Below, piece by piece: positions 52,926-61,524 of a stretch of 64,000 bases of DNA. The position numbers and the translations under genes are program-made. The first letter of the stretch is position 1; every line of letters starts with the position of its first letter. The notes under the pieces are model-generated. The model made no database searches, was not told the DNA's origin, and was given only the letters and a program-made list of their open reading frames with translations. Source of the stretch: Methylobacterium organophilum (lineage in GTDB: Bacteria > Pseudomonadota > Alphaproteobacteria > Rhizobiales > Beijerinckiaceae); NCBI RefSeq assembly GCF_022179465.1, contig NZ_BPQV01000003.1, positions 372,001-436,000 on the forward strand, written 5' to 3'.

Positions 52926-53903
52926 ATGTCCCTCAACGCCATCGCGAACGTGACCGCGCGCCCCGGACTCCAGGCGCCGGGCGGCGCGGCCCGCCTCGCC
53001 GCGGGCGCGACGTTGCTCGACGGCCACGCCCCCGCGGCGCCTCAGAGACACCGTCCGGACCGGCCGGAGGCGCGGACCGGCGTCGCGGAGCCGGCCGGCC
53101 TCCACCAGGCGTTGCTCGTCCTCGATATCGAGACGGTGCCCGACGAGGAGCAGGTTCCGTCGGATTGGCCGTCCGAGAAATTTCCGAAGGCGGCCTGGCA
53201 CAAGGTGGTCGCGGTCTCCTTCGTCGAGGCAGCCATCGCCCGCGACGCGGCGACCGGAACCGAGGCATACCAGATCCGGTCGTGCCGGAGCGGGGGCGAG
53301 CCTGGATGGGATGAGGAGCGCCTGCTGCGGGCCTTCTGGAAGTTCTTCGCGGCCGGCCGCTACAGGGTCGTCACCTGGAACGGCCGCAGCTTCGACCTCC
53401 CCACGCTCCTGCTGCGCTCGTTGATGCACGGTATCGCGGTGCCCTCCTGGTACAGGAGGGGGACCAAGTGGGACGGCTACGGCCACCGCTACGCCGTAGA
53501 CTGGCACGCGGACCTGATGGAGGTCCTGGCCGAGTTCGGGGCCTGCGCGCGGCTGACCCTGGAGGAGGCCGCCGGGCTCCTGGCCCTGCCCGGGAAGCTG
53601 GGCGAGCACGGCTCGCAGGTCGCCGCCATGATCGCCCGCGGCGAGATCGGGCGCGTGCGGGCCTATTGCGAGACCGACTGCCTGAACCTCTTCGTGCTGT
53701 ACCTGCGCTGGGCGCACCTCACCGGAAGGACCGGCCCGGAGGCCCACGACGCTGCCATCGACGGCCTGATCCGGTACCTGGAGTCCGAACGGGCGGCGCG
53801 CCCGCACCTCGGTGCCTTCGTGGACGCATGGCGGCGGGCGACCGAATCCCGGTCCGCCTTCGTCTCCCGGCCGCCGCAGGCTTGGCCCGCCGTGGCGGGC
53901 TGA
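52926..53903 (+). CDS. Predicted 3'-5' exonuclease (PolB-like DEDD fold)
   Basis: A 325-residue protein. After an Ala/Pro-rich N-terminus of about 60 residues comes the DEDD exonuclease core: LLVLDIETVPDE (Asp67, Glu69), VTWNGRSFDLPTLLLRS and YCETDCLNLFVLYLR. This matches the predicted 3'-5' exonucleases related to DNA polymerase B proofreading domains. Last gene of the 47-54 kb cluster. It probably trims or degrades single-stranded DNA; the cluster also encodes a phosphoesterase and an AAA+ motor. Confidence 0.83.
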   Translation: MSLNAIANVTARPGLQAPGGAARLAAGATLLDGHAPAAPQRHRPDRPEARTGVAEPAGLHQALLVLDIETVPDEEQVPSDWPSEKFPKAAWHKVVAVSFVEAAIARDAATGTEAYQIRSCRSGGEPGWDEERLLRAFWKFFAAGRYRVVTWNGRSFDLPTLLLRSLMHGIAVPSWYRRGTKWDGYGHRYAVDWHADLMEVLAEFGACARLTLEEAAGLLALPGKLGEHGSQVAAMIARGEIGRVRAYCETDCLNLFVLYLRWAHLTGRTGPEAHDAAIDGLIRYLESERAARPHLGAFVDAWRRATESRSAFVSRPPQAWPAVAG

Positions 53904-54182
53904 GGTCGGCCGGCCTGGACGCTCCCGCGCACGACCGGGACGGGCTCGCCGGCGACGAGGGCTTGGTCGGCGGGGCCAACGACTGGGACCGGGCCGCCGC
54001 CGTGGGGAGCGCTGGCACCGCCGGCCTGTCCCGACGGACGTCCCCATCGCCGATGGGTCGCGGCGAGCACGGCCGTCGCACGCGCGCAGCCTTCCGTCGT
54101 CGAGGGTACGGGCGCGTCTATCGCGGGTGGGACACTTGCCCCGGCCGGATGGGCCGCGACGCCGGCGGATACCCGCGCCGTT

Positions 54183-56246
54183 TCAGCCGGCCGCACTCAG
54201 GTCCCTGGTCCTCCCGAGCACGCCGGCCATTGCCGGTGCGATATCCGTCGAGCGGGTGATCGAGGCCCCGCCCCCGGAAACCAGATCCAGGTCGTGACGC
54301 CGGCCGGGCGACGTGGGCTCGCTGATCAGGCGCCGGCACAGCAACTCAGCCAGCGACGGATCCTCGACGGCACAGACGATCTGCCGGCCCGATCGCTGCA
54401 GGGCTGAGAGCACCTCGACGAGGTGCAGGGCCCGGAAATCGTCGATGTGCTGGACCGGGTCGTCGAGCATGAGCGTCCGCCAGGTGCACCACGGTCGGGA
54501 CAGGTGAACGGAGAGGAGGAAGGCCAGGCCGGCCGCACGCCTCTGCCCGCTGCTGAACACGAATTGCGGGTTCAGCCCGTTGCCGACCCTCAAGCTCAGG
54601 AAGCGCTTCACGTCGCCGCGTATGCCGTAATCGATGGTGCGCCACTCGGAGTGCGGGCGGAGCCGTTGATACAGCTCGTTCAGCAGCGGGCTGATGACCG
54701 CGAGGCGCTCGTCGATGATCTCGGCATTCGTCCTGCGGACGGTACGGTCCAGCGTCCGGGCGGCGGTCACGGCCGCGCGGGCCCGCGCGAGCCGGTCCGC
54801 CGCGGCGTCGGCTTCCACCCGGAGCGCTTCGAGATGCGCTTCTAGGTCCGTCACGCGTTCCACCGCCTGCGAGGCTTCCAAGGTGAGGATGCTCCGCTCC
54901 AGGTCGATCAACCGGCTCCGTTCGGCCTGCACGGCCGCGTCGAGGGCGCCGGCGTCGTGCGCGAGCTTCCCGTCCAGCGAGCGTCGCACGAGCTCGGCCG
55001 ACAGCGCCTCTTCGCGGGCCGACAGCTCGGCCTCGGCGGACGCGAACCGGAGGACCGCCGCCTCGGTCTCCCGCAGGATCTCGGCCGCGGCCTCGTGCCG
55101 GGTCCGGGCCGCCGCGAGTTCGGCGCGCGCCTCCGGCACCCCCGAGCGCCGGGCGGCGAGCCGCTCGCGCGCAGCCGCGAGCCCCGTCTCGAATTCGGAG
55201 GCGCCTTGCGGCGCGCGACAGAGCGGGCAGCGGTCGTCATGAAGCCCGACCCGGCTGCCATGGTCGACCAGGATGGCCAGCGACGCGGCGAGCGCGTCGG
55301 TCTCCTGCTCCTTGTGAAGGCGCGCCTCGGCAGCCTCCAGCGCGTGGCGGGCCGCCCGGACCGCGGCCTCGGCCTCGGCCGCCGCCACCGCCGCCGCGTC
55401 CCGGCCCGCGCGGAAATCGGGGCCGGCGACCGTGTCGCGCAGCGCGGTCACCGCGCGAACCTCGTCCGCGACCCCACCCATCTCGCCGAGGCTCAGCCGG
55501 CGGCGGGCCAGCGCCTGCCGCGCCGCCGCGACCCGGCTGCCCAAGTCCTGGCCGCCGGCCGGCGTCAGTCCGTCCAGGCTGGACAGGGCGGCGGCGATGT
55601 CGCCGGCCTGCAGGGCGACGTCCCGGGTCTCCTCCAGATCGGTCAACGCCGCCGTCAGGCGCGCGCGCGCCTCCTCGTAGGCGTGCGCGGCCGTATTGTG
55701 CGCGCCCTCGGCGGAGGACATGACCTCGCGCGCCTTGGCGGCGTAATCCGGGCCTTCGATGGCGCCCAGCGCCGCCCGCACGAGCTCGAAGCGCTGCGTT
55801 TCCGTCAGGTCGAGGCTGAGCGCCGCGATCCATTCGTCGCGGATGATGGAGGTCCTGCAGACCTGCTGCAGCGCCCGCTCGGGCTTCGCGCCCGGGACGC
55901 AGAGCAGTGCCTCGATGCGGGCCGCGTCCCGGTCGGCGCCGGTCTCGCGCGAGCGCGTCACGGCAAAGCCGCTCCCGTCATCGGCACGGAACCCCACCGT
56001 GACGAAGTGCGCCTCCGGCTGCCCCTCGCCGCGCCACCAGACATAGTCGTCGAGGCTCTCCCTGGCCGCCTTGTCGACGAGGTACTTGTCGATCTGGCCC
56101 GTGAGCGCGAACTCGACCGCGTCGCACAGCGTGCTCTTCCCGACGCCGTTGCGTCCGCAGATGACGGTAAAGCCGGGGCCGAAATCCACGCGTTGGCGCT
56201 CCCGGAAGCCCCGGAAGCCGCACAGTTCGAGGTAGTCGAGCCTCAT
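54183..56246 (-). CDS. Rad50/SMC-like ATPase of an ABC three-component system
   Basis: A 687-residue ABC-superfamily ATPase. N-terminal Walker A GRNGVGKSTL (31-40), a long coiled coil with a zinc-hook-like CPLC (C340, C343), then the ABC signature FSSGQRRAAGLAFLLS and Walker B LMLDDPVQHID (D595, D596) in the C-terminal half. Its start overlaps the stop of the small upstream gene by 4 bp (ATGA), and that gene overlaps the SIR2 gene by 1 bp, giving a coupled three-gene operon. Expected to sense foreign DNA or altered nucleoprotein and to switch on the SIR2 effector. The long open frame upstream of 56246 overlaps its neighbour and is not used. Confidence 0.87.
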   Translation of the reverse strand: MRLDYLELCGFRGFRERQRVDFGPGFTVICGRNGVGKSTLCDAVEFALTGQIDKYLVDKAARESLDDYVWWRGEGQPEAHFVTVGFRADDGSGFAVTRSRETGADRDAARIEALLCVPGAKPERALQQVCRTSIIRDEWIAALSLDLTETQRFELVRAALGAIEGPDYAAKAREVMSSAEGAHNTAAHAYEEARARLTAALTDLEETRDVALQAGDIAAALSSLDGLTPAGGQDLGSRVAAARQALARRRLSLGEMGGVADEVRAVTALRDTVAGPDFRAGRDAAAVAAAEAEAAVRAARHALEAAEARLHKEQETDALAASLAILVDHGSRVGLHDDRCPLCRAPQGASEFETGLAAARERLAARRSGVPEARAELAAARTRHEAAAEILRETEAAVLRFASAEAELSAREEALSAELVRRSLDGKLAHDAGALDAAVQAERSRLIDLERSILTLEASQAVERVTDLEAHLEALRVEADAAADRLARARAAVTAARTLDRTVRRTNAEIIDERLAVISPLLNELYQRLRPHSEWRTIDYGIRGDVKRFLSLRVGNGLNPQFVFSSGQRRAAGLAFLLSVHLSRPWCTWRTLMLDDPVQHIDDFRALHLVEVLSALQRSGRQIVCAVEDPSLAELLCRRLISEPTSPGRRHDLDLVSGGGASITRSTDIAPAMAGVLGRTRDLSAAG

Positions 56247-56773
56247 GGCGCATCCACCAGGATGCGCGCCACGTCGGAAGCGCTCGCGGCGCCCAGGAAG
56301 GCGGCCACCGCGGCGTCCGGAACGTCGCTCAACCGCGACCGCAGACGGGCGCGGTAGTCGGCGCCGCCGATCACGGGCGCGCTGAGAACCGGCAGGAGGG
56401 GCAACAACGTCCTTCGCAGGTCGGCCGCCGTGCGCAGGTCGCCGCGCGCGATCTTGCGGGTCATGGAGAAGTTCTCCTCGATCCGCTCGATCTGCCGCGC
56501 GAGGCCGGGTTCGGCACCGCCGGCCAGGAACAAGGCGTAGACGTTCCAGGCCTTGGCGCCCGCGGACCGCAGCGAGGCCGCATGTCGGCCGAGCGTGGCC
56601 TGCTGGACCTGCCGCCAGTCGGCGAGCAGGCTCTCGCCGCTCCCGAAGACGTGCAGGAAGCCGGCGACGGACGCATTCTCGAAGCAGACGACCGGCACGC
56701 TGCCGCCCGGCCAGGTCCAAGTCTCGTAGCCGGCCGAGCGGAGCAGCACCTCGGATTGGGTCGCGATGTCCAT
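56243..56773 (-). CDS. ABC-3C middle component-like protein
   Basis: A 176-residue mixed alpha/beta protein: GYETWTWPGGSVPVVCFENASVAGFLHVF, then a long helical part (FSMTRKIARGDLRTAADLRRTLL). The predicted layout resembles the small middle component 1 of ABC three-component systems, and it sits exactly where that component belongs, between effector and ATPase genes. Overlaps by 1 bp with the SIR2 gene and 4 bp with the ATPase gene. The homology call is from memory of the family layout, not a search. Confidence 0.68.
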   Translation of the reverse strand: MDIATQSEVLLRSAGYETWTWPGGSVPVVCFENASVAGFLHVFGSGESLLADWRQVQQATLGRHAASLRSAGAKAWNVYALFLAGGAEPGLARQIERIEENFSMTRKIARGDLRTAADLRRTLLPLLPVLSAPVIGGADYRARLRSRLSDVPDAAVAAFLGAASASDVARILVDAP

Positions 56774-58092
56774 CACACACCGAGCTCCTGGCGTGCCGCG
56801 GGAAGGTCGAGCCACGCCGCCGAAGCGCCCGGCCGGATGATGTCGCCCGGGCGCCCCTCCCGCACGAGGTTCACCGGCAGGCCGACGTCGACGGCGCCGG
56901 CGCAGACCACGACGTCGGCGACCTCGAACGGTGTCTCCCTGAACCGGTCCTGCGTCGTCTGGAGCAGCGTACCCGAACCGTTCACGACCCTGACCCGGCG
57001 GCCGGCGAGATCATAGCCGACGGAGGTCTGGACGGCGCCGGCACGGCGCAGCAACAGGTGCGCGTAGCCCAAGACTTCGGAAGGGCCGGGGTTCCGCAAG
57101 GTCGCGGCGGCGGTGGCCGGCACGCCTTCGGCGTCCCGACGAAGGCCGTAGAGGTCCTCGCTGCCCAGATCGGGGGGATCGAGCCAGGCCGATTCGCACG
57201 CCGCCCCCGTCTCCCTCTCCACCGCGGCGCGTCCGGCGTGCAGCACCTTGCGGAGGTAAGCCCGGGAGAACGCCCGGCGGAGTTCGTCGAGGACCTCGGC
57301 CCCCGAGCGCCTGACATGCGCGAAGCGGACGTTCCCCGAATTGGCCAACGTCCAGAGCTCGGGGGCCTTGGCCTGCAGGACGTCCTCGCCCGCGAGGTCG
57401 ACCAGGGTCACCGACAGCGGCGCGACGCCCGTCATCGCCTCGGCGAGAACGGCATTGAGGTAGGACCAGTCCGACCAGAAGCCGACGACGAGCAGGTCCT
57501 TCTCGCGCAGGTTCGCCGCCATCCAGGTCTTGGTCTTGGCGATGCGCGCGGCGATCACGCCGTCCTCGGTGAGCTGCGACGCCGTCCAGACGGTGGCGCG
57601 CCGCTCGCGCACCGAGCAGCCATGGAACTTGAGCAAGGGCGCGTGCATGCGGGCCCGCACGGTGGCCTCGTCGCCGTCGAGCGAGGCGGCGAGGTCGAAC
57701 CCGTAATCCTGTGCGCGGCGCTCGATCAGGTTGTCGTAGTTCGCCGATACGGCGCCGGCAGCCATGCGCGTGATCAGGAAGTCCGCCACCGCCGCGTGGC
57801 CGGCGTTCGGCGGCCTGACGAAACTCTCCCAGGGAACGAGGGCCTCGATGAAGACCGAGCCGAGGGTGTCGTCCCTCGCGAAGATCTCCGCCAAGGCTTC
57901 CAGGTCGCCGCGCAACCCCGGCGGGCACGCGGGGTCGATGCTCATGACATACCGGTCGTAGCAACTGGTGGCCACGGACCATGCCGACGGTAGGGAGCTC
58001 GGCGGCGCCATCGACAATCCGGCACCGCAGAGTATGACGAGGCGCCCCGCTTCCATGGAGGCGAGCAATCGCGCACGAACCGCCGCGTCCAA
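56773..58092 (-). CDS. SIR2-domain effector
   Basis: A 439-residue protein with an N-terminal SIR2-like domain: LVILCGAGLSMAPPS (GAGLS at 23-27), SANYDNLIERRA (N118, D120), KFHGCS (H157) and VVGFWSDW. SIR2 effectors in phage defence degrade NAD+. The C-terminal 180 residues are an unrecognised domain, probably the partner-binding module. It starts at a TTG (58092) with GGGAGGAA about seven bases upstream; the internal ATG at 58056 would cut the SIR2 strand. First gene of the operon with the middle component and the Rad50-like ATPase. Confidence 0.85.
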   Translation of the reverse strand: MDAAVRARLLASMEAGRLVILCGAGLSMAPPSSLPSAWSVATSCYDRYVMSIDPACPPGLRGDLEALAEIFARDDTLGSVFIEALVPWESFVRPPNAGHAAVADFLITRMAAGAVSANYDNLIERRAQDYGFDLAASLDGDEATVRARMHAPLLKFHGCSVRERRATVWTASQLTEDGVIAARIAKTKTWMAANLREKDLLVVGFWSDWSYLNAVLAEAMTGVAPLSVTLVDLAGEDVLQAKAPELWTLANSGNVRFAHVRRSGAEVLDELRRAFSRAYLRKVLHAGRAAVERETGAACESAWLDPPDLGSEDLYGLRRDAEGVPATAAATLRNPGPSEVLGYAHLLLRRAGAVQTSVGYDLAGRRVRVVNGSGTLLQTTQDRFRETPFEVADVVVCAGAVDVGLPVNLVREGRPGDIIRPGASAAWLDLPAARQELGV

Positions 58093-58367
58093 CCCGTTCC
58101 TCCCTTGCCTCGCGAACCTTTACGGTGGCGTAGACCGAGATCACACTCAAGGCAAAGTAAGGCGACCCAGCTTCTCTCGCCCACGCCGCACGCGCATCGA
58201 ACCGTCGGCCCAGAAAGTCGCGCCGGCGTAGGTTGCGCGCTGTCGTCTCGGCGACAAGGTTTCAGGCCGCCTGTTCCGGGCCGGGGCGGCTGATGGGTCT
58301 GGCGAGACAGGTCCGAGGCGCGGGCCCGCATGGCTTCTCTGGGCAAGGCCCGGCGGCTGTCCCGCCC

Positions 58368-59037
58368 TCAAGGCAGCGTCGGCTGCACCTCGCGCTGGAC
58401 CTTGGCGGGCAAGCCGTACAACTCTCCCATCAGGGCGATGAACTCGCCCTAGCCACCGTAGCTGGGGTGGCGGACCCGCTCGGCCGTCATGCCCAAATCC
58501 GCCAGGGCCGCCTCAGCGTCCCTCGTGATAGCGACCATGGTGCGAGGGCGCGGTTCCGAGACCAGCCATTCGAGGAGGTGGGGGGAAGCCTGCCGTTCGA
58601 GACCGGCTGTGGCAGCGATTGGGAAGCGGGCCGCCGGAGGCGTGCGGGTGGAGCGGGAAGACATTCCAGAGGAAGACCGGGCGCCGCAGGTGCCGGAGGA
58701 CCTGCCAGGTCACCGTCGCGGTGCGCTCGGCCACCGCCGGCCCCCGGGCGGCCCGTGAGAGCGGCAACTGCCCATGGAGGCCGGCATGGGCGGGGAGGTG
58801 AGCCTCGTCCGTGAGCGCCAGGCCAGTGCGCCGCCCGCCGCGATACCCGAGGTCGCGCGCTATCCAGATCGGATCGACGCCTCCCGCGAGGGCCGCCTCC
58901 GGAACGAGCCGCAGGTTCTCCCTCCGGATCTGCGGGGCGTCGGCCCCGTCGTGATCCGGACAGACCACGGCGTAGGGGTTGAACGCGTCACGGAAGCGAA
59001 GCGCCGCCAGGGCATCGATGAAGGCGGCCGGTGTCAT
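58368..59037 (-). pseudogene. Uracil-DNA-glycosylase-like gene with frameshift and nonsense codon
   Basis: Starts MTPAAFIDALAALRFRDAFNPYAVVCPDHD and continues through WIARDLGYRGGRRTGLALTDE and VFLWNVFPLHPHASGGPLPNRCHSR, as in uracil-DNA-glycosylase-like proteins that often accompany mobile regions. The frame breaks near 58610 and resumes with ERQASPHLLEWLVSEPRPRTMVAI. After RVRHPSYGG a TAG interrupts at 58449-58451 where a CAG (Gln) would fit, and the same frame continues with GEFIALMGELYGLP to the TGA at 58368-58370. The two breaks make the product non-functional unless they are sequence errors. Confidence 0.7.
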
Positions 59038-59162
59038 GTCGGCAGGCTCGCGACCGCAGGCCGGGCCGGGGCTTCCTGGGACGACCGGCGACCGGCCTGC
59101 CTGACAGCTAGCCGCTTCGCCGACCGTTACCGCACCTGCGGCGGCTTCGTGATCCCGGCCGC

Positions 59163-59543
59163 TCAAGCCTTGTTCGTGAACCGCGCGGTGGCGGCCTTGC
59201 CGCCGACCTTGAGCGAAACCGTTGCCACGACCTGGCCACTCGCCGCGACGGGAAGCTTGCCCTGCACGCTGTTGGAGCCGGCCGGGCTGAGGTCGACCTT
59301 GTAGCTCTTGCCGCCGACGAGCACCGTTGCGGTGCCCGAGACCTGGGACGCCGGAACGGGCTTGCGCATCTCGTCCAGGACGTAGACGGTCACGTCGGTG
59401 TCCTTCACCACGAGTTCCAGCCAGAGCTCCTGGGCCTCCTGCACGAGGCCGCCGTGCGCGGCCTTGGGTGCCTCGCCATGGGCGAGGGCAGAACCGGATG
59501 CGAGGCTGAGGGCAAGAACCAACGGAATCGCGAAGAGCTTCAT
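59163..59543 (-). CDS. Small exported protein of the copper operon
   Basis: A 126-residue protein with a signal peptide (MKLFAIPLVLALSLASGSALA) and a mature N-terminus HGEAPKAAHGG. The beta-rich domain (LWLELVVKDTDVTVYVLDE, then VPASQVSGTATVLVGGKSYKVDL) matches the 121-residue exported protein at 12263. The pair share the layout of HxGG plus a KxVP-type turn. Probably a periplasmic accessory of metal handling. It follows a glycosyltransferase gene on the same strand. Confidence 0.75.
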   Translation of the reverse strand: MKLFAIPLVLALSLASGSALAHGEAPKAAHGGLVQEAQELWLELVVKDTDVTVYVLDEMRKPVPASQVSGTATVLVGGKSYKVDLSPAGSNSVQGKLPVAASGQVVATVSLKVGGKAATARFTNKA

Positions 59544-59601
59544 CGTGCTTTCCTCGTAACAAGCCAGAAATCGGTGGTAAACGCGTCTTCGGCGCGGTTT
59601 T

Positions 59602-60741
59602 CTAGGTTCCATGTCGCCCGAACAGGGAGGGGCGAAGACTGCTATCCCGTTCCACAACTGCCTCGAACAAGGCGTCGTAGGCCGTGGCCGCGCGCCGCGG
59701 GGAGAAGTCAGCCGCGCGCCGCCGGCGTCTCTCAGCGTCGCCCGGATCTTCCAAGACGGCTTCGATAGCCTCGGCCATCTTCGTGGCGTCGCCGACCGGA
59801 ACGATAACCCCAAGCGCCGGGTCGAGCAGGATCTCGCGCGGCCCGTCGCAATCCGTCGCGACGACCGGCATGCCGTGGGCTAGGGCCTCAACCACGGCAA
59901 GACCGAAGGCCTCGACGCGTGAGGACAGAACGAGACAACTCGCCTCCGCAAAGGCCGGCCAGGGTTCCATGACGTAGCCGCGAAGCTCGACCCGGCCGGA
60001 CAGGCCGAGGCGGTCGATCTCGGCTTCGAGACGCGCATACTCGACCCCCTCGCCGAGGATCACCAAGCGCGCGCTCGGTTGTCGTACCTTGGCGAAGGCG
60101 CGCAGGAGGGTCTGATGATCCTTCGCATGGTCCAGGCGACCCACGGAAAGGATGACCGGCACGGTCCGGTTGGGTGCCTTCTCCGCCACGCGATCAGAGA
60201 GGACCGGATTGTAGATCCGGCTCAAGCGGCTCGGATTGGCCGCAAGCCTCTCCTGCAGGTATCGGGCAAGCCCGTCCGAGACGGCGATTGTACGAGCGGC
60301 CATCCGGGTGAGAAGCGGCGTGGCGAGGTAGCCGATGCGGCTGAGAAGCCCACGCTCGTTCGCCGTATAGCCATGGTACGTGATGACGCTCCGGCGCAAG
60401 CGGCCGGCCAGGACCGCTGCCACCGTGTGCTTGAGGTTTGAGGAGGCCAGCGCGGAGATCGTGACGTCCGGCCGCTCGCGACGTATCAGCCCGGCAAGGC
60501 GCGCCGTTGAGCGTAGATGTCCGCCTCCTAACACGACAAGCCGAGCATCGGGGCTCAAATGAGCCATGTTTTCCCGGGCCTCGTAATCAACGGCCACAAC
60601 TACTTCATGTCCGAACTTGCAGAATTCAGTGGCGAGGATTGCCCACACGCGTTCTGCTCCGCCGCCTGCGAGGGCGTGCACGTACATCAGAATTCTACGC
60701 GGAACAGGTCTCGGCCTGTCGGAAGCAGGTGGAGCATTCAC
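59602..60741 (-). CDS. Family 4 (GT-B) glycosyltransferase
   Basis: A 379-residue cytoplasmic glycosyltransferase: N-terminal acceptor domain (RRILMYVHALAGGGAERVW) and the GT4 donor site (VILSVGRLDHAKDHQTLLRAF; EAFGLAVVEALAHGMPVV, the E-x7-E motif). It probably transfers a sugar to a lipid- or polysaccharide-linked acceptor. The GTG start at 60741 was chosen over upstream frames, which are Arg-rich shadow. It sits inside a copper operon, where a glycosyltransferase is unexpected; it may be a later insertion or read through from the operon promoter. Confidence 0.83.
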   Translation of the reverse strand: MNAPPASDRPRPVPRRILMYVHALAGGGAERVWAILATEFCKFGHEVVVAVDYEARENMAHLSPDARLVVLGGGHLRSTARLAGLIRRERPDVTISALASSNLKHTVAAVLAGRLRRSVITYHGYTANERGLLSRIGYLATPLLTRMAARTIAVSDGLARYLQERLAANPSRLSRIYNPVLSDRVAEKAPNRTVPVILSVGRLDHAKDHQTLLRAFAKVRQPSARLVILGEGVEYARLEAEIDRLGLSGRVELRGYVMEPWPAFAEASCLVLSSRVEAFGLAVVEALAHGMPVVATDCDGPREILLDPALGVIVPVGDATKMAEAIEAVLEDPGDAERRRRRAADFSPRRAATAYDALFEAVVERDSSLRPSLFGRHGT

Positions 60742-60782
60742 AGGAAGTACCCTGCCTCGGCGCCGGCGTCGTACGGCTCCCG

Positions 60783-61421
60783 CTAATGGTTGTGCTTGTG
60801 GCGCGCGCCGCCGTCCGGCTGCGCTGTGCTGGAGGGGTTCTCCGCTGCCTTCGTGCCGTCCGTCCCGGCGGCGCCGTGGTTCATTCCGGCATGAGCGTCG
60901 CCTGCCTGTGCCTGCATCCACAGGTCGTTGTACTCGTCGTCGGTCATCTCCGGCAGCTTCCGCAGCAGCGCGACCGTCGCCCAAAGCATCTCGTCCCCGT
61001 CGCTCGCCATCGACGGCATGCCGCTCATCTTGATCCCGTTCTTCAGGATCCAGAACAGCTCGCCCGCACTGTAGCGCTTCGCGGCCTCCTTGAGATTCGG
61101 CGGCTCAGGATACATGCCCTCCGCGACCTCGTTGCGCTTGGTGCCCGGTCCGCCATGGCACGTGGCGCAATGCTCGGCGAAGTGCCCGACGGCCGGCACC
61201 AGCTTGGCTTGTTCGTCGTAGCCCGCCGGCGGCAGCAGGCCGGCCGCGTGGGCTCGGATCGAGCGCACCCGTGCCGTCTCCAACACCCACGAGGTCAGGG
61301 CCCAGTGCGGCTCCGTCGCGGCGACGTTGAAGACGCCAGCGTAGATCACGGCCGCGGCGGCGACCGTCGCCAGGATGCCGGCCGAGAGCAACGTGAGGAA
61401 GGCGATCTTGGCGGTTTGCAT
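60783..61421 (-). CDS. Periplasmic/membrane-anchored cytochrome c
   Basis: A 212-residue protein with an N-terminal membrane anchor (LTLLSAGILATVAAAAVIY) and one haem-binding CATCH motif (C85, C88, H89). A likely axial Met lies in SGMPSMASDGDE. The C-terminus is His/Gly-rich (AHAGMNHGAAG, GARHKHNH), which suggests metal contact. Co-directional with CusF-like and multicopper-oxidase genes, so it probably passes electrons to or from copper enzymes in the periplasm. Confidence 0.86.
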   Translation of the reverse strand: MQTAKIAFLTLLSAGILATVAAAAVIYAGVFNVAATEPHWALTSWVLETARVRSIRAHAAGLLPPAGYDEQAKLVPAVGHFAEHCATCHGGPGTKRNEVAEGMYPEPPNLKEAAKRYSAGELFWILKNGIKMSGMPSMASDGDEMLWATVALLRKLPEMTDDEYNDLWMQAQAGDAHAGMNHGAAGTDGTKAAENPSSTAQPDGGARHKHNH

Positions 61422-61524
61422 GGATGTGTCCTGAGTGACCGGTTCAGAGACGGGCCGCCCACGCGTCAGGTGCGGGGGGGCCGTCGGACGAACTGGGATG
61501 AGCGCTCTCGTCGGATCCGTCTTC

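Noticed and set aside
58093-58367. Possible gene between the SIR2 operon and the glycosylase pseudogene
   Set aside because: Short frames only, none with coding character or a ribosome site.
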